From: G963663365 sp963663365
Lineage (GTDB): Bacteria; Hinthialibacterota; Hinthialibacteria; Hinthialibacterales; G963663365
Length of the DNA: 64,000 nucleotides
Assembly (NCBI GenBank): GCA_963663365.2
Contig: CAXXIH010000004.1
Span: 806,001-870,000 of the forward strand
Reading direction: 5' to 3'
The translations under genes and the position numbers were made by a program. Position 1 is the stretch's first letter, and each line of letters opens with the position of its first letter. The notes beneath the pieces are model-generated. The model searched no databases. It worked only from the letters and a program-made list of their open reading frames with translations, and was not told the DNA's origin. Below are positions 1-9,043 of the stretch, piece by piece.

Positions 1-258
1 ACCCGTGATAAGGCGCATCTATGGTTGTTAGCCGCTTTGCTTGCAGCGCCCGCTTATGGATTGATCTTCTTTTGTATCATGAAAGTTTTCACCCCTCCTA
101 TGCCTTTAATAGGAAGCATCACGTTTCAAAACTTGAATTCAGCTTTCATCGTGCAGATTATACCCTTGATTTGCACCATCATGGCCTTACGGACCATGGC
201 GTGCGGCGCAGTCAGCTTCCGAGAAGTCTTTTTCCCCAGCTCCCGAAAAGCCGAATAG
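1..258 (+). CDS. C-terminal fragment of a membrane protein (cut by window edge)
   Basis: An open frame runs from the first base to a TAG stop at 256-258 with no start inside the window that fits better than the edge, so only the last 85 residues are visible. They contain two strongly hydrophobic stretches (the first around LLAALLAAPAYGLIFF, the second around FIVQIIPLICTIMAL) joined by a Pro-rich loop, followed by a short polar tail. This is typical of the end of a polytopic inner-membrane protein. The family cannot be recognised from this piece. Confidence 0.5.
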   Translation, partial: TRDKAHLWLLAALLAAPAYGLIFFCIMKVFTPPMPLIGSITFQNLNSAFIVQIIPLICTIMALRTMACGAVSFREVFFPSSRKAE

Positions 259-273
259 ATACAAATGCTACTT

Positions 274-297
274 GTAGGGTGGGTGCTTGCACCCACC
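274..297 (+). repeat. REP-like hairpin with GTAG head
   Basis: A GTAG tetranucleotide (274-277) is followed by a palindrome with arms GGTGGGTGC / GCACCCACC. The same arrangement recurs at 4252-4275 and, inverted, at 4303-4325. A GTAG head plus stem-loop is the classical layout of bacterial REP elements. It lies between the 3' ends of two convergent genes. Confidence 0.6.
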
Positions 298-318
298 GAA
301 CTGCTGCGCGGTCACGGG

Positions 319-2343
319 TCACGGGCCGCCGTCTGCTAGCGCGGCACGCATGGCTTCAATTCGACGGTTCCGTTCTTCGTATGAATCGTCTGTGCTGAAG
401 GTGACGCTGGTTATATGTTTATAGGTCAGCTCCCGTGCCGCCAAATCGCATAACCGGACAACATCCTCGGTAACTTCGCTTCCATCCTCTTGTTGAAATG
501 GCTGGTTTGACTCTGCGACTTTCACCCCATCTTTCAAATAAGAATAAGACCGGGAATATACAACCGGGAATTCCGTGAACGGAAGAATCGTATCGGCTTG
601 TTGTTTGGATTCCATGAAAAGTAAAAGCACACTGTTTACAACATTCCACAAAATTTTGAGTTCATCCGGACAGTCTTTCATAGACGTTGCTTTTAATTCC
701 GGATCGCGCAAGTCGGAGAATTTTCTAAGTTCTTCCTGTATACACTTAACAACAACCCTTTTTTGACGGTCATCACCATAATTCAAGATTGTTGACGCAG
801 CGGCGCGAAATGGCGAATTATCCCAATTCGGCAATGGGGTATGCGAATACTTGCCTGCTTTTAGGTTTTGCACAATCCGCTCTAAAAGACTTTTATCGCC
901 AAAACGCAGCATAATCTCGATGGTCTCACGTTCGCTTTCGAGATCGTTGGGATTGCAATTGGCATGCAAATGCTCGAGAAGATCCTTCCGCTCTGCATCG
1001 TTGGCATAATCTTCAAGCAGACTCAAGGCGCTGTCCTCGCCAAATCGCAATGAACCTGAGAACAGATCGTTATCTCTATTTTTTGAGTAGTTCTTTTGTT
1101 TGTAATTATCCAGAACCAAAGGAACAAAGCTGTTATCGCCGAGCTGGCAAAGTTTCAGCGCCAAATAATACTCATCATAAACATTTCGCGGATCGTGCAG
1201 GGCCAGGAGTTTTTGCTTCGCTTCTTCTTTGAATCCGAGTTTGCCGATTTGGTAAAGATAATCCACCTGAGTTTGGATGGATAACTCCGTTTGCTGTAAG
1301 TGCCATCGAATCCATTCAGCGGGCTCCAGTTCCGCGCACTCCCCCCACCATTTGTTAATATAGGCTAGTACCCGCTTATCGGTATAAGGTTTCGGATCTT
1401 CGCTGCTTCTAGCCCGGCCAGGCGATTTTCTAATTTGTACATCATCAAATTGAATACCGGAAATCGCACAAAGAATTTGATAACAGGCTTCACCGACAGG
1501 CCTCGGGCTAGTATCGCCCATCCCAAAACCCATTTCACCAACAACGTTGCTATATGCAGAATTCATCAATCGCGGATCATCGAGATGATCTATTAAAATT
1601 GGCACAGCAGCTTTTCCCAAATTGTAGAGGACTGTGACCGGTGAAAGTCCGTGAGTAAAACCAATAGGCGGCATTCTCACTTGCGCGTGTGGTGACATAA
1701 CATCGCCATCTTCAAAATAGAACGTTGGGGAATGACGATTAGGAAGACCATAATGAATCGGCCAAAGCGCATAGGGTGAATCTAGGGCAGCCAACGTGAC
1801 ACGGTCCTTCGCTTGTTCAAACCACCAATAGTGAATCGATGCATAACCTTGTGAACGAAGCGAAAAATACATCGGCAGTACTAGATAATTCCAAGAATTG
1901 GAGGGGGTCGCCAAAGGCAATGCTTCCATGGCCAGTCTGGCTTTGGCTTCTAATACTTTCGGATTGTCACCACCGTTTTGTAGTGTGACAAGGAGCGGTT
2001 TGATCGCCTTCAATTTCTGATTGTATGGAGAATCCGGGAAACGCCGGGGGATGGCATCGAAGAAAAGATCCGCCCGGTCATAAACCTCCCGAACCGCAAG
2101 CAGCAGCCCTTGATGATAGAGAAGATCATCTCTCTCCAGCGCATCCGGCGAGCAGCCCTCTTTATCCATGTATTCCAAAGCTGCGGCCTCAACTTCTTCA
2201 TGAGGCGGTATCAAATCCGCAGCCCGCTTATCGGCTTTATGACTCCGATAGGCGCTCCATAATGAAGGCAATGCAAATGACAACGCCAACACAGCAACAA
2301 GACTAATTAAAAACGCCGGACGCACTTTTGATTGTGGATTCAC
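319..2343 (-). CDS. membrane-anchored conserved hypothetical protein, 674 aa
   Basis: The start is a GTG at 2343 preceded by a near-perfect AAGGAGGG ribosome site 9 bases upstream, so the start is well supported. Residues about 10-32 form a single hydrophobic segment that would anchor the protein or act as an uncleaved signal, leaving a large extracytoplasmic domain. The sequence is rich in charged helices. A stretch near residues 240-270 (NLGKAAVPILIDHLDDPRL) resembles a HEAT-type helical repeat, and the tail 370-560 is also alpha-helical with regular leucines. I do not recognise the family. It faces the preceding gene tail to tail and stands alone. No catalytic motif is evident. Confidence 0.75.
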   Translation of the reverse strand: MNPQSKVRPAFLISLVAVLALSFALPSLWSAYRSHKADKRAADLIPPHEEVEAAALEYMDKEGCSPDALERDDLLYHQGLLLAVREVYDRADLFFDAIPRRFPDSPYNQKLKAIKPLLVTLQNGGDNPKVLEAKARLAMEALPLATPSNSWNYLVLPMYFSLRSQGYASIHYWWFEQAKDRVTLAALDSPYALWPIHYGLPNRHSPTFYFEDGDVMSPHAQVRMPPIGFTHGLSPVTVLYNLGKAAVPILIDHLDDPRLMNSAYSNVVGEMGFGMGDTSPRPVGEACYQILCAISGIQFDDVQIRKSPGRARSSEDPKPYTDKRVLAYINKWWGECAELEPAEWIRWHLQQTELSIQTQVDYLYQIGKLGFKEEAKQKLLALHDPRNVYDEYYLALKLCQLGDNSFVPLVLDNYKQKNYSKNRDNDLFSGSLRFGEDSALSLLEDYANDAERKDLLEHLHANCNPNDLESERETIEIMLRFGDKSLLERIVQNLKAGKYSHTPLPNWDNSPFRAAASTILNYGDDRQKRVVVKCIQEELRKFSDLRDPELKATSMKDCPDELKILWNVVNSVLLLFMESKQQADTILPFTEFPVVYSRSYSYLKDGVKVAESNQPFQQEDGSEVTEDVVRLCDLAARELTYKHITSVTFSTDDSYEERNRRIEAMRAALADGGP

Positions 2344-2890
2344 GGTTCGATTCCCTCCTTACAGCACATTCCTGGTGGTGCTGTTGACTCTACCCATCAG
2401 CTCCTTTTGCACGCATTAAGAGTGTATATCCGTGGAGATGGAGCGTCATCTCGTACGAAATTCCCCTTAAGGCGCCGGTTGCAGTCATGCCGGTAACAAC
2501 GTTCCATAATCGCCACCCGTTACGTCACACTCATGAGTACCAGTACAGCCCGGCCCGATTGGCGGCTGCTCCTCGGCGGTCACGGGCGTCGGCCGGTAGG
2601 CGTCAAGTCCACCGTGATGCCCGGGCGCGCTTTCACGATTCTACTCTCTACTATCTGCTCTCTATCGGGGGTGCCCGGGCCGCGCGTATGCGCGCACCGG
2701 CTGCCTTTAATCCGAGCGGCGTTAGCCATCACGTCCACGGCGGTCACGCCGCGTCGGCCCCATTGTGCCTTACTATCGGGGCAGGGTACGGTTCGAGCGT
2801 GACGAAACCGGCTGTGGAACGTAGGATGGAAGAGCCGTTTGCCTGTCCGGCATCCGTGATGTTCGATTTTTCTGCTGAGAGGCCTTAAAA
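2344..2890. other. 547-base intergenic stretch with repeat modules
   Basis: This separates two divergently transcribed genes and should hold both promoters, but no clear -35/-10 pair stands out. Its centre (about 2570-2760) is made of modules shared with other gaps: a stretch about 2575-2605 with the CGGTCACGGGC motif, the pyrimidine-rich stretch after CGCTTTCACGATTCTAC, and the 68-base repeat listed separately. No convincing gene is present. Confidence 0.5.
2673..2740 (+). repeat. 68-base dispersed repeat, copy 1
   Basis: It matches 39646-39713 over 68 bases with about seven mismatches, starting GCCCGGGCCGCGCG and ending at AACGG/CACGG. The core contains a CGCG...CGCG self-complementary stretch. 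Both copies sit in intergenic DNA. Confidence 0.7.
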
Positions 2891-4087
2891 ATGATCCGTT
2901 CGTATCATCCGTTCTATTTTGCCCTGGTGATGACCGCCGCTGTCTTGTGCCCGCCTGTTCTTATGGCTGATGTTGTCGAGCTCAATGGCGGCCAGCGCAT
3001 TACCGGCACTGTGACCGAAAAGAATAACGAACGGGTCATTATCGAGGTTGACGGTCTCCCGGTGACAATCATGTTGAAGGATGTTGCCGAAATCCGCCTG
3101 GGTGAAGCGCCGGCCACTGAGACCACAAATGACACAGCTCCCGCCGAGCCCGAGACTGTGACCGGCGATGCGGATGATGCGGATCAGCCCGGGGACCGGG
3201 TCGAGACAGCCGGAACCGATGAAAGCGCCGCAACTGAGTTGCCTTTCCTGCCCATGCTTCCGGTCGTGTTGCCGCCCGGACGCACATTTCATGTAACCAG
3301 TTCCAGCCTCCGTCTTCGTAAAGGCCCCGGAACCGATTATGAGATCGTTACCAATCTTTATCGCAAACAACTCTTAGTCGAGATCGAAAATTCCAGCGGG
3401 TGGTTGCATGGCCGCACCATGTCCGGTGAGACCGGCTGGGTGTCGATGGATTATGTTGAACCGCTCCTCAATATCCCCATCATGGTTAATGTGCGCAGCA
3501 CACTCAATATCCGTGAAGAGCCGGGCCAGTACTACCGTTCGTTCGGAAGAGTACGCAAAGGCCAGGTTGGGATTCTTCTGGAAGAAGGAGATTCATGGTG
3601 TAAGGCTCAATTCGGCTTGGATCTCGTCGGGTGGTGCAAAAATGACTACCTAATCAAACTCGAAGATATGCAGGTTGTTCGTCCGCCGCTCAAAAAAAGC
3701 GCGGAACAAGTCGCGCCTTATGTAACACAATCCGGCAATGGCTCACAGTTAATATTCGATGTAGCCCGGGATGAGCTGGTTATAAATGGATTGACCCGTA
3801 TTGTGGCGTTTGTCACAGATACCTCACTCTTGGAATCGCCCGATACGGTTTGGAATGGCGAATCGGTTTTGAAAATAGAAACGCTTGATTCGCAAGACCG
3901 TTTGTTAGGCGCGGGTTTTGAAAAACGCGTATTTGAAAATGCCAAAGGCGCGGCGGTGATTTTGGTTAAAGGTTACCGGGAAACTCCGGTATGGCGTTAC
4001 ACCCTAAATGGCCCCTCCCGCAGTGTTCATTATGCCTTCATCGCCCAATCGGGTGAAAAACGCGGCGAAGTCTTCGTGTGCAAATAG
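2891..4087 (+). CDS. exported protein with two bacterial SH3 domains
   Basis: The ATG at 2891 follows a GAGAGG ribosome site. Residues 1-26 are a signal peptide ending near VLMADV. Residues 27-74 form a small beta domain (VVELNGGQRITGTV...) like those in exported proteins that read as 'tip-like' beta barrels. An acidic Thr/Asp/Glu linker follows to about 125. Two SH3b repeats are clear at about 130-194 (SSSLRLRKGPGTDYEIV...GWVSMDYV) and 197-256 (STLNIREEPGQYYRSFGRV...GWCKNDYL). The last 130 residues form a separate beta-rich domain. SH3b domains usually bind cell-wall peptides, so a role in the envelope is likely; no hydrolase motif is seen. Single gene. Confidence 0.8.
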   Translation: MIRSYHPFYFALVMTAAVLCPPVLMADVVELNGGQRITGTVTEKNNERVIIEVDGLPVTIMLKDVAEIRLGEAPATETTNDTAPAEPETVTGDADDADQPGDRVETAGTDESAATELPFLPMLPVVLPPGRTFHVTSSSLRLRKGPGTDYEIVTNLYRKQLLVEIENSSGWLHGRTMSGETGWVSMDYVEPLLNIPIMVNVRSTLNIREEPGQYYRSFGRVRKGQVGILLEEGDSWCKAQFGLDLVGWCKNDYLIKLEDMQVVRPPLKKSAEQVAPYVTQSGNGSQLIFDVARDELVINGLTRIVAFVTDTSLLESPDTVWNGESVLKIETLDSQDRLLGAGFEKRVFENAKGAAVILVKGYRETPVWRYTLNGPSRSVHYAFIAQSGEKRGEVFVCK

Positions 4088-4251
4088 GCATCTTGCCCGC
4101 AGGGGTACCCTGACGAGATGAGCCGCTGCATGCCATATATATGGTTCTCTGCTGGGTGGGAGACATATTCCCGCCCCGTTTACGGGGAGGGTTAGGGAGG
4201 GGTTTCTTTCCTGCCAATCCGCTGCTTATTCTAAGCTAAACATGTATCTTT

Positions 4252-4325
4252 GTAGGGTGGGTAATTTTACCCACCATTGAGAAATCCTTGTTTAAATAAA
4301 TCGGTGGGTGCTGGCACCCACCCTA
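4252..4325. repeat. inverted pair of REP-like hairpins
   Basis: Left unit 4252-4275: GTAG then arms GGTGGGTAA / TTACCCACC. Right unit 4303-4322 has arms GGTGGGTGC / GCACCCACC and is followed by CTAA, that is TTAG when read from the other strand. Two units pointing at each other about 30 bases apart have the geometry of a bacterial interspersed mosaic element (BIME). Confidence 0.6.
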
Positions 4326-4378
4326 ATAGTTGCAAATGTATCTCCCTATCCACCAACTCCCTTAAACATCCACATCAA

Positions 4379-4492
4379 GCGCTGAAAGCGCGAGGCACAA
4401 AGAGCCCAGGCTAGAGCCCGAGCATGCCGCAGGCAGGCGAAGGGCGTCAGCCTGGGTAAATGTCCCCAAAAAATCCCAAGCGCTGTAAGTGC
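4379..4492 (+). repeat. composite covarying hairpin element, copy 1
   Basis: Three hairpins in order. Small hairpin 4379-4391 has 5-bp arms GCGCT/AGCGC around a GAA loop. A large hairpin has arms CCCAGGCT (4405-4412) and AGCCTGGG (4449-4456). Then come the linker CCCCAAAAAATCCCAAG and a second small hairpin, GCGCTGTAAGTGC, at 4480-4492. The same order recurs at 22953-23061, 34871-34977 and 35045-35152 with different but still complementary arms. Confidence 0.75.
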
Positions 4493-4558
4493 GAGGCAAT
4501 ACATAAAACCAAACCGGTCCGCAGGGTGCTAACCGGGAAAATCAATTGAATATGCTTT

Positions 4559-4622
4559 GAAATCGTGAGCCGCTAGGCTTCTTGCCCACCGGGGTACCCG
4601 GGCGTGGGCCGTTAGGCGTCAC
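4559..4622 (+). repeat. GAAATCGTGAGCC...GGGGTACCCGGGCGTG module
   Basis: Bases 4559-4606 match 23127-23175 almost throughout, including a CACCGGGGTACCCGGG core that is partly self-complementary. The following GGGCCGTTAGGCGTCA also occurs at 39729-39743. All three copies lie just outside the 3' end of a minus-strand gene. Confidence 0.7.
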
Positions 4623-4641
4623 GTCCCGCCCGGCCACGGGC

Positions 4642-5634
4642 TTACACCAAAGTATTGGATCGTATAAAGCCAACCAACTCATCAATTTGCGTGAATACCA
4701 AACCGGTAACCGTATCCGCGCATCCGTAATAAATCGCAATCCTTCCGGTGGCGGAATCCGCCAAGGCAGCACACGGAAAAGTCACATTCGGAACATCGCC
4801 CGCACATTCATAAAGAGTTTGCGGCGAAATCAAATAATCCTGTGTGCGATAACGTACCTGCCAAGGCTTTTCCAAATCCAAAAGCACCGCACCAAAACTA
4901 TAAACATACCCGTTGCAGCTGGTCAGCACCCCATGATGGAACAAAAGCCAGCCTTCCGATGTTTCGATAGGGACCGGCCCCGCTCCGATTTTCGTGGATT
5001 CCCACGGTTGTTGCGGGCTCATAACAAAACGATGGCGGCCCCAATGAACCATATCGGGGCTTTGGCTCAAAAAGATATCGCCGAATGCGGTATGACCGGT
5101 GTCACTGGGACGGCTCAGCATCATATAACTGCCGTTAATTTTACGTGGAAATAAGACGCCGTTACGGTTATAAGGCAAAAGCACATTTTCGAGAATGTAA
5201 AATTCTTCAAAATCGGTTGTGTACCCCATGCCGATGGTCGGTCCGTGAAATCCGTTGCACCAAGTCACCCAATAACGGTCTTCAATCCAACAAACCCGGG
5301 GATCGTAGCCGTACACGAAATCTTCGATTTCTTCGCTATCCTTGATGAAGTGAATCGTTTCCGGATTGATCGTCCAATTGATACCGTCTTTGCTTTTGCC
5401 GCTGTGCAGACGCATTTCCCGCCGTTTATCATCGCAACGGAAAACGCCGGCAAAACCGTCTTTGAACGGCACCGCGGCGCTGTTAAAAATGCTGTTCGAA
5501 CAAGGGATCGCATTCCGGGGAATAATCGGATTTTTGCTATAACGCCAAACAATATCTTCACAGCCTTCGGGCCGGTCTTCCCAGGGAATATGGGGCAGCG
5601 GATCGCCCAGGATCGTCACGTTGTTTAACGGCAT
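4642..5634 (-). CDS. GH130 family glycoside phosphorylase/hydrolase
   Basis: This 330-residue protein has the layout of glycoside hydrolase family 130, a five-bladed beta-propeller family of inverting mannosyl phosphorylases and mannosidases acting on beta-mannosides. Recognisable pieces are NPIIPRNAIPCSNSIFNSA near the N-terminus, the YDPRV motif with the expected catalytic Asp at residue 111, HHGVL in the middle and IYYGCADT near the end. There is no signal peptide, so it acts in the cytoplasm on imported oligosaccharides. The ATG follows an AGAGGA ribosome site. No transporter or other mannan gene is adjacent, so the exact substrate cannot be told. Confidence 0.9.
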   Translation of the reverse strand: MPLNNVTILGDPLPHIPWEDRPEGCEDIVWRYSKNPIIPRNAIPCSNSIFNSAAVPFKDGFAGVFRCDDKRREMRLHSGKSKDGINWTINPETIHFIKDSEEIEDFVYGYDPRVCWIEDRYWVTWCNGFHGPTIGMGYTTDFEEFYILENVLLPYNRNGVLFPRKINGSYMMLSRPSDTGHTAFGDIFLSQSPDMVHWGRHRFVMSPQQPWESTKIGAGPVPIETSEGWLLFHHGVLTSCNGYVYSFGAVLLDLEKPWQVRYRTQDYLISPQTLYECAGDVPNVTFPCAALADSATGRIAIYYGCADTVTGLVFTQIDELVGFIRSNTLV

Positions 5635-5928
5635 GATTTCCTCTTATCCAATCCGGTATTAATAAAGTCTATTTAAACTCGATTTTTTACAGGTGGTGGG
5701 ATTGTAACGGAGGGGGTTTGAGCCTTCAAAGTCCATTAGGCAATTTCTGTTTGCCTCAAGGCGTGTTTGCTTACTGACATCCCTCATCGCAATAGGTCTC
5801 ACAAATTGTATAGCAGCAGGCACAGACCAGTTTACAATGGATTTCTATGAGCGGGGCTTCACAGGGTGGGGTGGAATTTCAGACCACGCTATCCTGGCCA
5901 GGTCATCAATGATGAATGGAGAATAGAT

Positions 5929-6996
5929 ATGTCAAAACGTGCTCCAGCCTGCTGGTGCGGCATGCAACGTAAACTGAAACATCCGATTTGTTTTTTGGCA
6001 ATTGCGATTTTTGTTTTTGGGGGATTGATTATGACACCATCTGCATCGGCTCAGCCCGTAAAAATCATTTTTGACTCGGATATTGGCCCTGACTGTGATG
6101 ATGCCGGGGCTATGGCGGTTTTGCACGCTCTGGCGGACAACGGAGAGGCGGAAATTTTGGGCATGGCTTGCTGTACATCCAGCGAGTGGGGAGCGCCCTG
6201 TTTGGATGCCATCAACACCTATTACGGCCGTCCGGATATCCCCGTCGGCACATTAAAAGCCAAGGGATTTTTAGCCGAAGCCAAACATGAACAATACAAC
6301 AAAGGCGTTGCGCAGGAGTTTCCTAATAATTTAGGAAGCGGCAAAAACGCGCCGGATGCGGTCCGGTTGTACCGTCAAATCCTCGCCGGGCAGCCGGATA
6401 ACAGTGTTGTATTCGTAACCGTGGGACCGCTTCCAAATATCAAAAATCTCTTAAATTCCGAGCCGGATGAAATTAGCCCTCTTAACGGTGCGGAGCTTGT
6501 AGCGCAAAAGGCAGCCTTGCTGGTATCTATGGGTGGCGCCTACCCAGCCGGGAACGAATACAATTTCAATCAGGATGCCGCCGCAACACAGGTCATGATG
6601 GAAAAATGCTCCATCCCCATGGTTTTTAGCGGCTTTGAAATCGGCAGCGCGATCATGACCGGCGCTCGTTTGCAGACCGAAACCCCGGTGAGCAATCCGG
6701 TACGCCGGGCTTTTGAACTGTATGGCGGCACGAATGAACAAGGCAATCGCCAAAGTTGGGATGAAACTGCGGTTCTTTATGCTGTACGTGGAGCACGGGA
6801 TTATTGGGATGTGGTCGAAGAAGGCTGCAATACGGTAGACAATATTGGGCGGAACCGCTGGCGCTCTGAACCGGATTTAAACCACAGCTACTTGGTCGCC
6901 AAAAAGTCCCCCGAGGAAATGGCTAAAATCATTGAAGATATGATGGTCCAAACCCCAAAACTTGGACGAGCCTCTGTGTTTGAGAAGGCCAAATAG
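5929..6996 (+). CDS. exported inosine-uridine-type nucleoside hydrolase
   Basis: The Asp-rich N-terminal motif DSDIGPDCDDAGA is the calcium and ribose binding signature of the IUNH nucleoside hydrolases, which cleave the N-glycosidic bond of nucleosides. A central SMGGAYPAGNEYNFNQDA segment matches the family's second conserved region. Residues 1-40 hold basic residues followed by a hydrophobic core ending at SASAQ, a signal peptide, so the enzyme acts outside the cytoplasm. I chose the ATG at 5929, with GGAGA 7 bases upstream, over an in-frame GTG at 5866 that would spoil the signal peptide. Such exported members are common in Planctomycetes-like bacteria; the true substrate may be another N-riboside. 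Confidence 0.88.
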   Translation: MSKRAPACWCGMQRKLKHPICFLAIAIFVFGGLIMTPSASAQPVKIIFDSDIGPDCDDAGAMAVLHALADNGEAEILGMACCTSSEWGAPCLDAINTYYGRPDIPVGTLKAKGFLAEAKHEQYNKGVAQEFPNNLGSGKNAPDAVRLYRQILAGQPDNSVVFVTVGPLPNIKNLLNSEPDEISPLNGAELVAQKAALLVSMGGAYPAGNEYNFNQDAAATQVMMEKCSIPMVFSGFEIGSAIMTGARLQTETPVSNPVRRAFELYGGTNEQGNRQSWDETAVLYAVRGARDYWDVVEEGCNTVDNIGRNRWRSEPDLNHSYLVAKKSPEEMAKIIEDMMVQTPKLGRASVFEKAK

Positions 6997-7104
6997 ACAG
7001 AAATCACATGGTCCGGGCGTATTCAATCCCGCACCCAATGTGAATATGGAGCCATTTGGGGAGCGTGGTACACTGCTTCGCTCATCTTGCAGGAGCGATG
7101 ATTG

Positions 7105-8373
7105 ATGTCTGATTTACTGGAACGTTTAACAAAACGCGGCCTCGTACAGCAAAGTTCGGATGAAAACCTGGGCGAGTTTCTCGCCAAGGAGCCAACTCCC
7201 TTCTATATCGGCTTTGATCCCACAGCCGACAGTCTGCATGTTGGCAGCCTCATCCCCATCATGTGCCTGGCCCATGCCCAGCGAGCGGGCCATAAACCGA
7301 TTGTCTTGATGGGCGGGGCGACAGGGATGATCGGCGATCCCAGTGGCAAGTCCGAGGAACGCCAATTGCAAACCCCGGAGCAGGTCGAAGCCAACTTGGC
7401 AGGTATGCGCGGTCAGTTCCAACGATTTTTGGAGTTTACCGGTCCGCTAGGCGCGGTCATCGTCAATAACTTCGATTGGATCGGGAAGTTCTCCTATATC
7501 GAATGGCTTAGGGACATCGGCAAACACTTCACCGTTAACTACATGATGGCCAAGGACTCGGTGAAATCCCGTCTCGAGGACCGTGAACAGGGTATCTCTT
7601 ACACCGAGTTCAGTTACATGCTGTTGCAGGCATACGACTTCTTACACCTGTATGAAACCTATGGCTGCAAGCTCCAAGGCGGCGGAAACGATCAATGGGG
7701 CAACATCACAGCCGGTATCGAACTGGTGCGCCGGATGGCAGGCAACACGGTATATGGCATGACCTTCCCGCTGTTAACCACTGCCTCGGGAACCAAGTTC
7801 GGCAAAACCGAGGCCGGGACAGTATGGCTGGATGCCAAACGGACATCGCCTTATCAATTCTATCAATTCTGGGTTCGCACCGATGATCGCGACGTAGGCA
7901 AGCTGTTGCGTTATTTCACCTTTTTGGATGTGGCCGAGATCGAGAAAATCGAAACCGAACACAATGCCAATCCTGAGTCACGTACGGCACAAAAACGCTT
8001 GGCCGAAGAGGTGACGACTCTCGTGCACGGCGATGAGGCGTTGGCATCGTGTCAACGGGCCTCCGCTGCACTGTTTGGCGGCCCTTTGGATGCATTGAAA
8101 AAGCAGGATTTCGACATCCTTAGCGGTGAAATCCCCACGACCCAAATGGACTTCGCCGATGGTTGCACTGTGGTCGATGTCTTGGTTGAGACCAAAGTCT
8201 GCAGCTCAAAAGGCCAGGCCCGGCGCGACCTTACCGGCGGCGGCATCTATCTCAACAACGAACGCGAAGGCGATCCAAACCGGATCCTTACGAAAGATAA
8301 CTTGCTGTTCGGACGGTTTATGATGTTGCGTAAAGGCAGGAAGACCTACCATTTGATCGACGCCGGTGAGTAA
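7105..8373 (+). CDS. tyrS: tyrosyl-tRNA synthetase
   Basis: A 422-residue class I aminoacyl-tRNA synthetase that charges tRNA-Tyr. The HIGH-like signature is HVGSLIP near residue 48 and the KMSKS-like loop is KFGKTE near 233, both in the form typical of bacterial TyrS. GGGNDQWGNI, which binds tyrosine, lies between them. The last 70 residues form an S4 RNA-binding domain (VDVLVETKVCSSKGQARRD...). The ATG at 7105 is preferred over the TTG just before it because it sits 9 bases after AGGAG. The following gene starts close downstream. Confidence 0.97.
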   Translation: MSDLLERLTKRGLVQQSSDENLGEFLAKEPTPFYIGFDPTADSLHVGSLIPIMCLAHAQRAGHKPIVLMGGATGMIGDPSGKSEERQLQTPEQVEANLAGMRGQFQRFLEFTGPLGAVIVNNFDWIGKFSYIEWLRDIGKHFTVNYMMAKDSVKSRLEDREQGISYTEFSYMLLQAYDFLHLYETYGCKLQGGGNDQWGNITAGIELVRRMAGNTVYGMTFPLLTTASGTKFGKTEAGTVWLDAKRTSPYQFYQFWVRTDDRDVGKLLRYFTFLDVAEIEKIETEHNANPESRTAQKRLAEEVTTLVHGDEALASCQRASAALFGGPLDALKKQDFDILSGEIPTTQMDFADGCTVVDVLVETKVCSSKGQARRDLTGGGIYLNNEREGDPNRILTKDNLLFGRFMMLRKGRKTYHLIDAGE

Positions 8374-8433
8374 ATGGGCAATGATGTTATGTCCCGGCAA
8401 GAGCTCGGGACTTCCTTGGGAAAGGAACCGCCC

Positions 8434-9003
8434 ATGAAACAATTTGATCCCAATATTTATGGCGATCCCGCCTCCGCTCTAATTACCGAGAGGCGGCGCA
8501 ATCCATTGGGGCCCGGCATCCCCAATCAGGATGTACATACGCTGCTCAATAATTTGGATGTTAAAGGCCTATTCGCAGAAAGGACCATTCAGAATTGGGA
8601 TATGGCCAAATGCTGTCTTTCTGCACTTTGGCTTTATCATAATTTCTTGGATGAATCCCATACCATCAGCCAGTCTATTTCCTCGGAAGATGGCAGTTAT
8701 TGGCATGGCATCATGCACCGGCGAGAGCCGGATTTTTCCAACTCCAAGTATTGGTTTCACCGCGTAGGCATGCATCCGGTGTTTGAACCTTTATGTGCCG
8801 AGGCGGCCCGATTGGCGGAGGAGTATCCCGAACCGGCAGCCGCCTTTTTATGTAAACAAGAAACCTGGGATGCTTTTGTGTTTGTGGATTTATGTGCCTC
8901 GTGTATCGATTCAGGCAGTGCGCTTGAACAACTCTGCAAAGAAATCCAACTTCGCGAATGGGAACTGCTATTCGACTACTGCTACCACCAGGCGGTGCAA
9001 TAA
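8434..9003 (+). CDS. conserved hypothetical protein of Planctomycete type
   Basis: A 189-residue soluble protein starting at the ATG at 8434, which follows an AAAGGA ribosome site by 7 bases. An in-frame ATG at 8374, directly abutting the tyrS stop, has no such site. The segment SYWHGIMHRREPDFSNSKYW, with neighbouring His, Trp and Arg, is a strongly patterned core that I have seen in unknown proteins of Planctomycetes and relatives; function unknown. No membrane segment or signal. It lies between tyrS and an oxidoreductase on the same strand and may be co-transcribed with both. Confidence 0.8.
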   Translation: MKQFDPNIYGDPASALITERRRNPLGPGIPNQDVHTLLNNLDVKGLFAERTIQNWDMAKCCLSALWLYHNFLDESHTISQSISSEDGSYWHGIMHRREPDFSNSKYWFHRVGMHPVFEPLCAEAARLAEEYPEPAAAFLCKQETWDAFVFVDLCASCIDSGSALEQLCKEIQLREWELLFDYCYHQAVQ

Positions 9004-9043
9004 TTGACCGTACTCAGGATTGATAGACAAAGGAGATTTGATT

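Larger units (their letters stand above)
4088..4641. other. 554-base repeat-filled gap between convergent genes
   Basis: Downstream of the SH3b gene and of the GH130 gene. It holds an inverted pair of GTAG-type hairpins, a composite hairpin array and a 48-base module near its right end, each listed separately. About 4120-4230 contains nothing I can interpret. Confidence 0.5.

Noticed and set aside
2342..2353. GGTTCGATTCC resembling the T-arm of a tRNA
   Set aside because: No acceptor, D or anticodon arms surround it; on the other strand it is the spacer between AAGGAGGG and a GTG start.
2487..2888. Open frames of 89 and 133 codons upstream of the SH3b gene
   Set aside because: They run through repeat modules found elsewhere without a frame, have no ribosome site and read as low-complexity Arg/Ala/His text.
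4582..5154. 190-codon plus-strand frame over the GH130 gene
   Set aside because: It is antisense to a clear GH130 protein and resembles nothing known.
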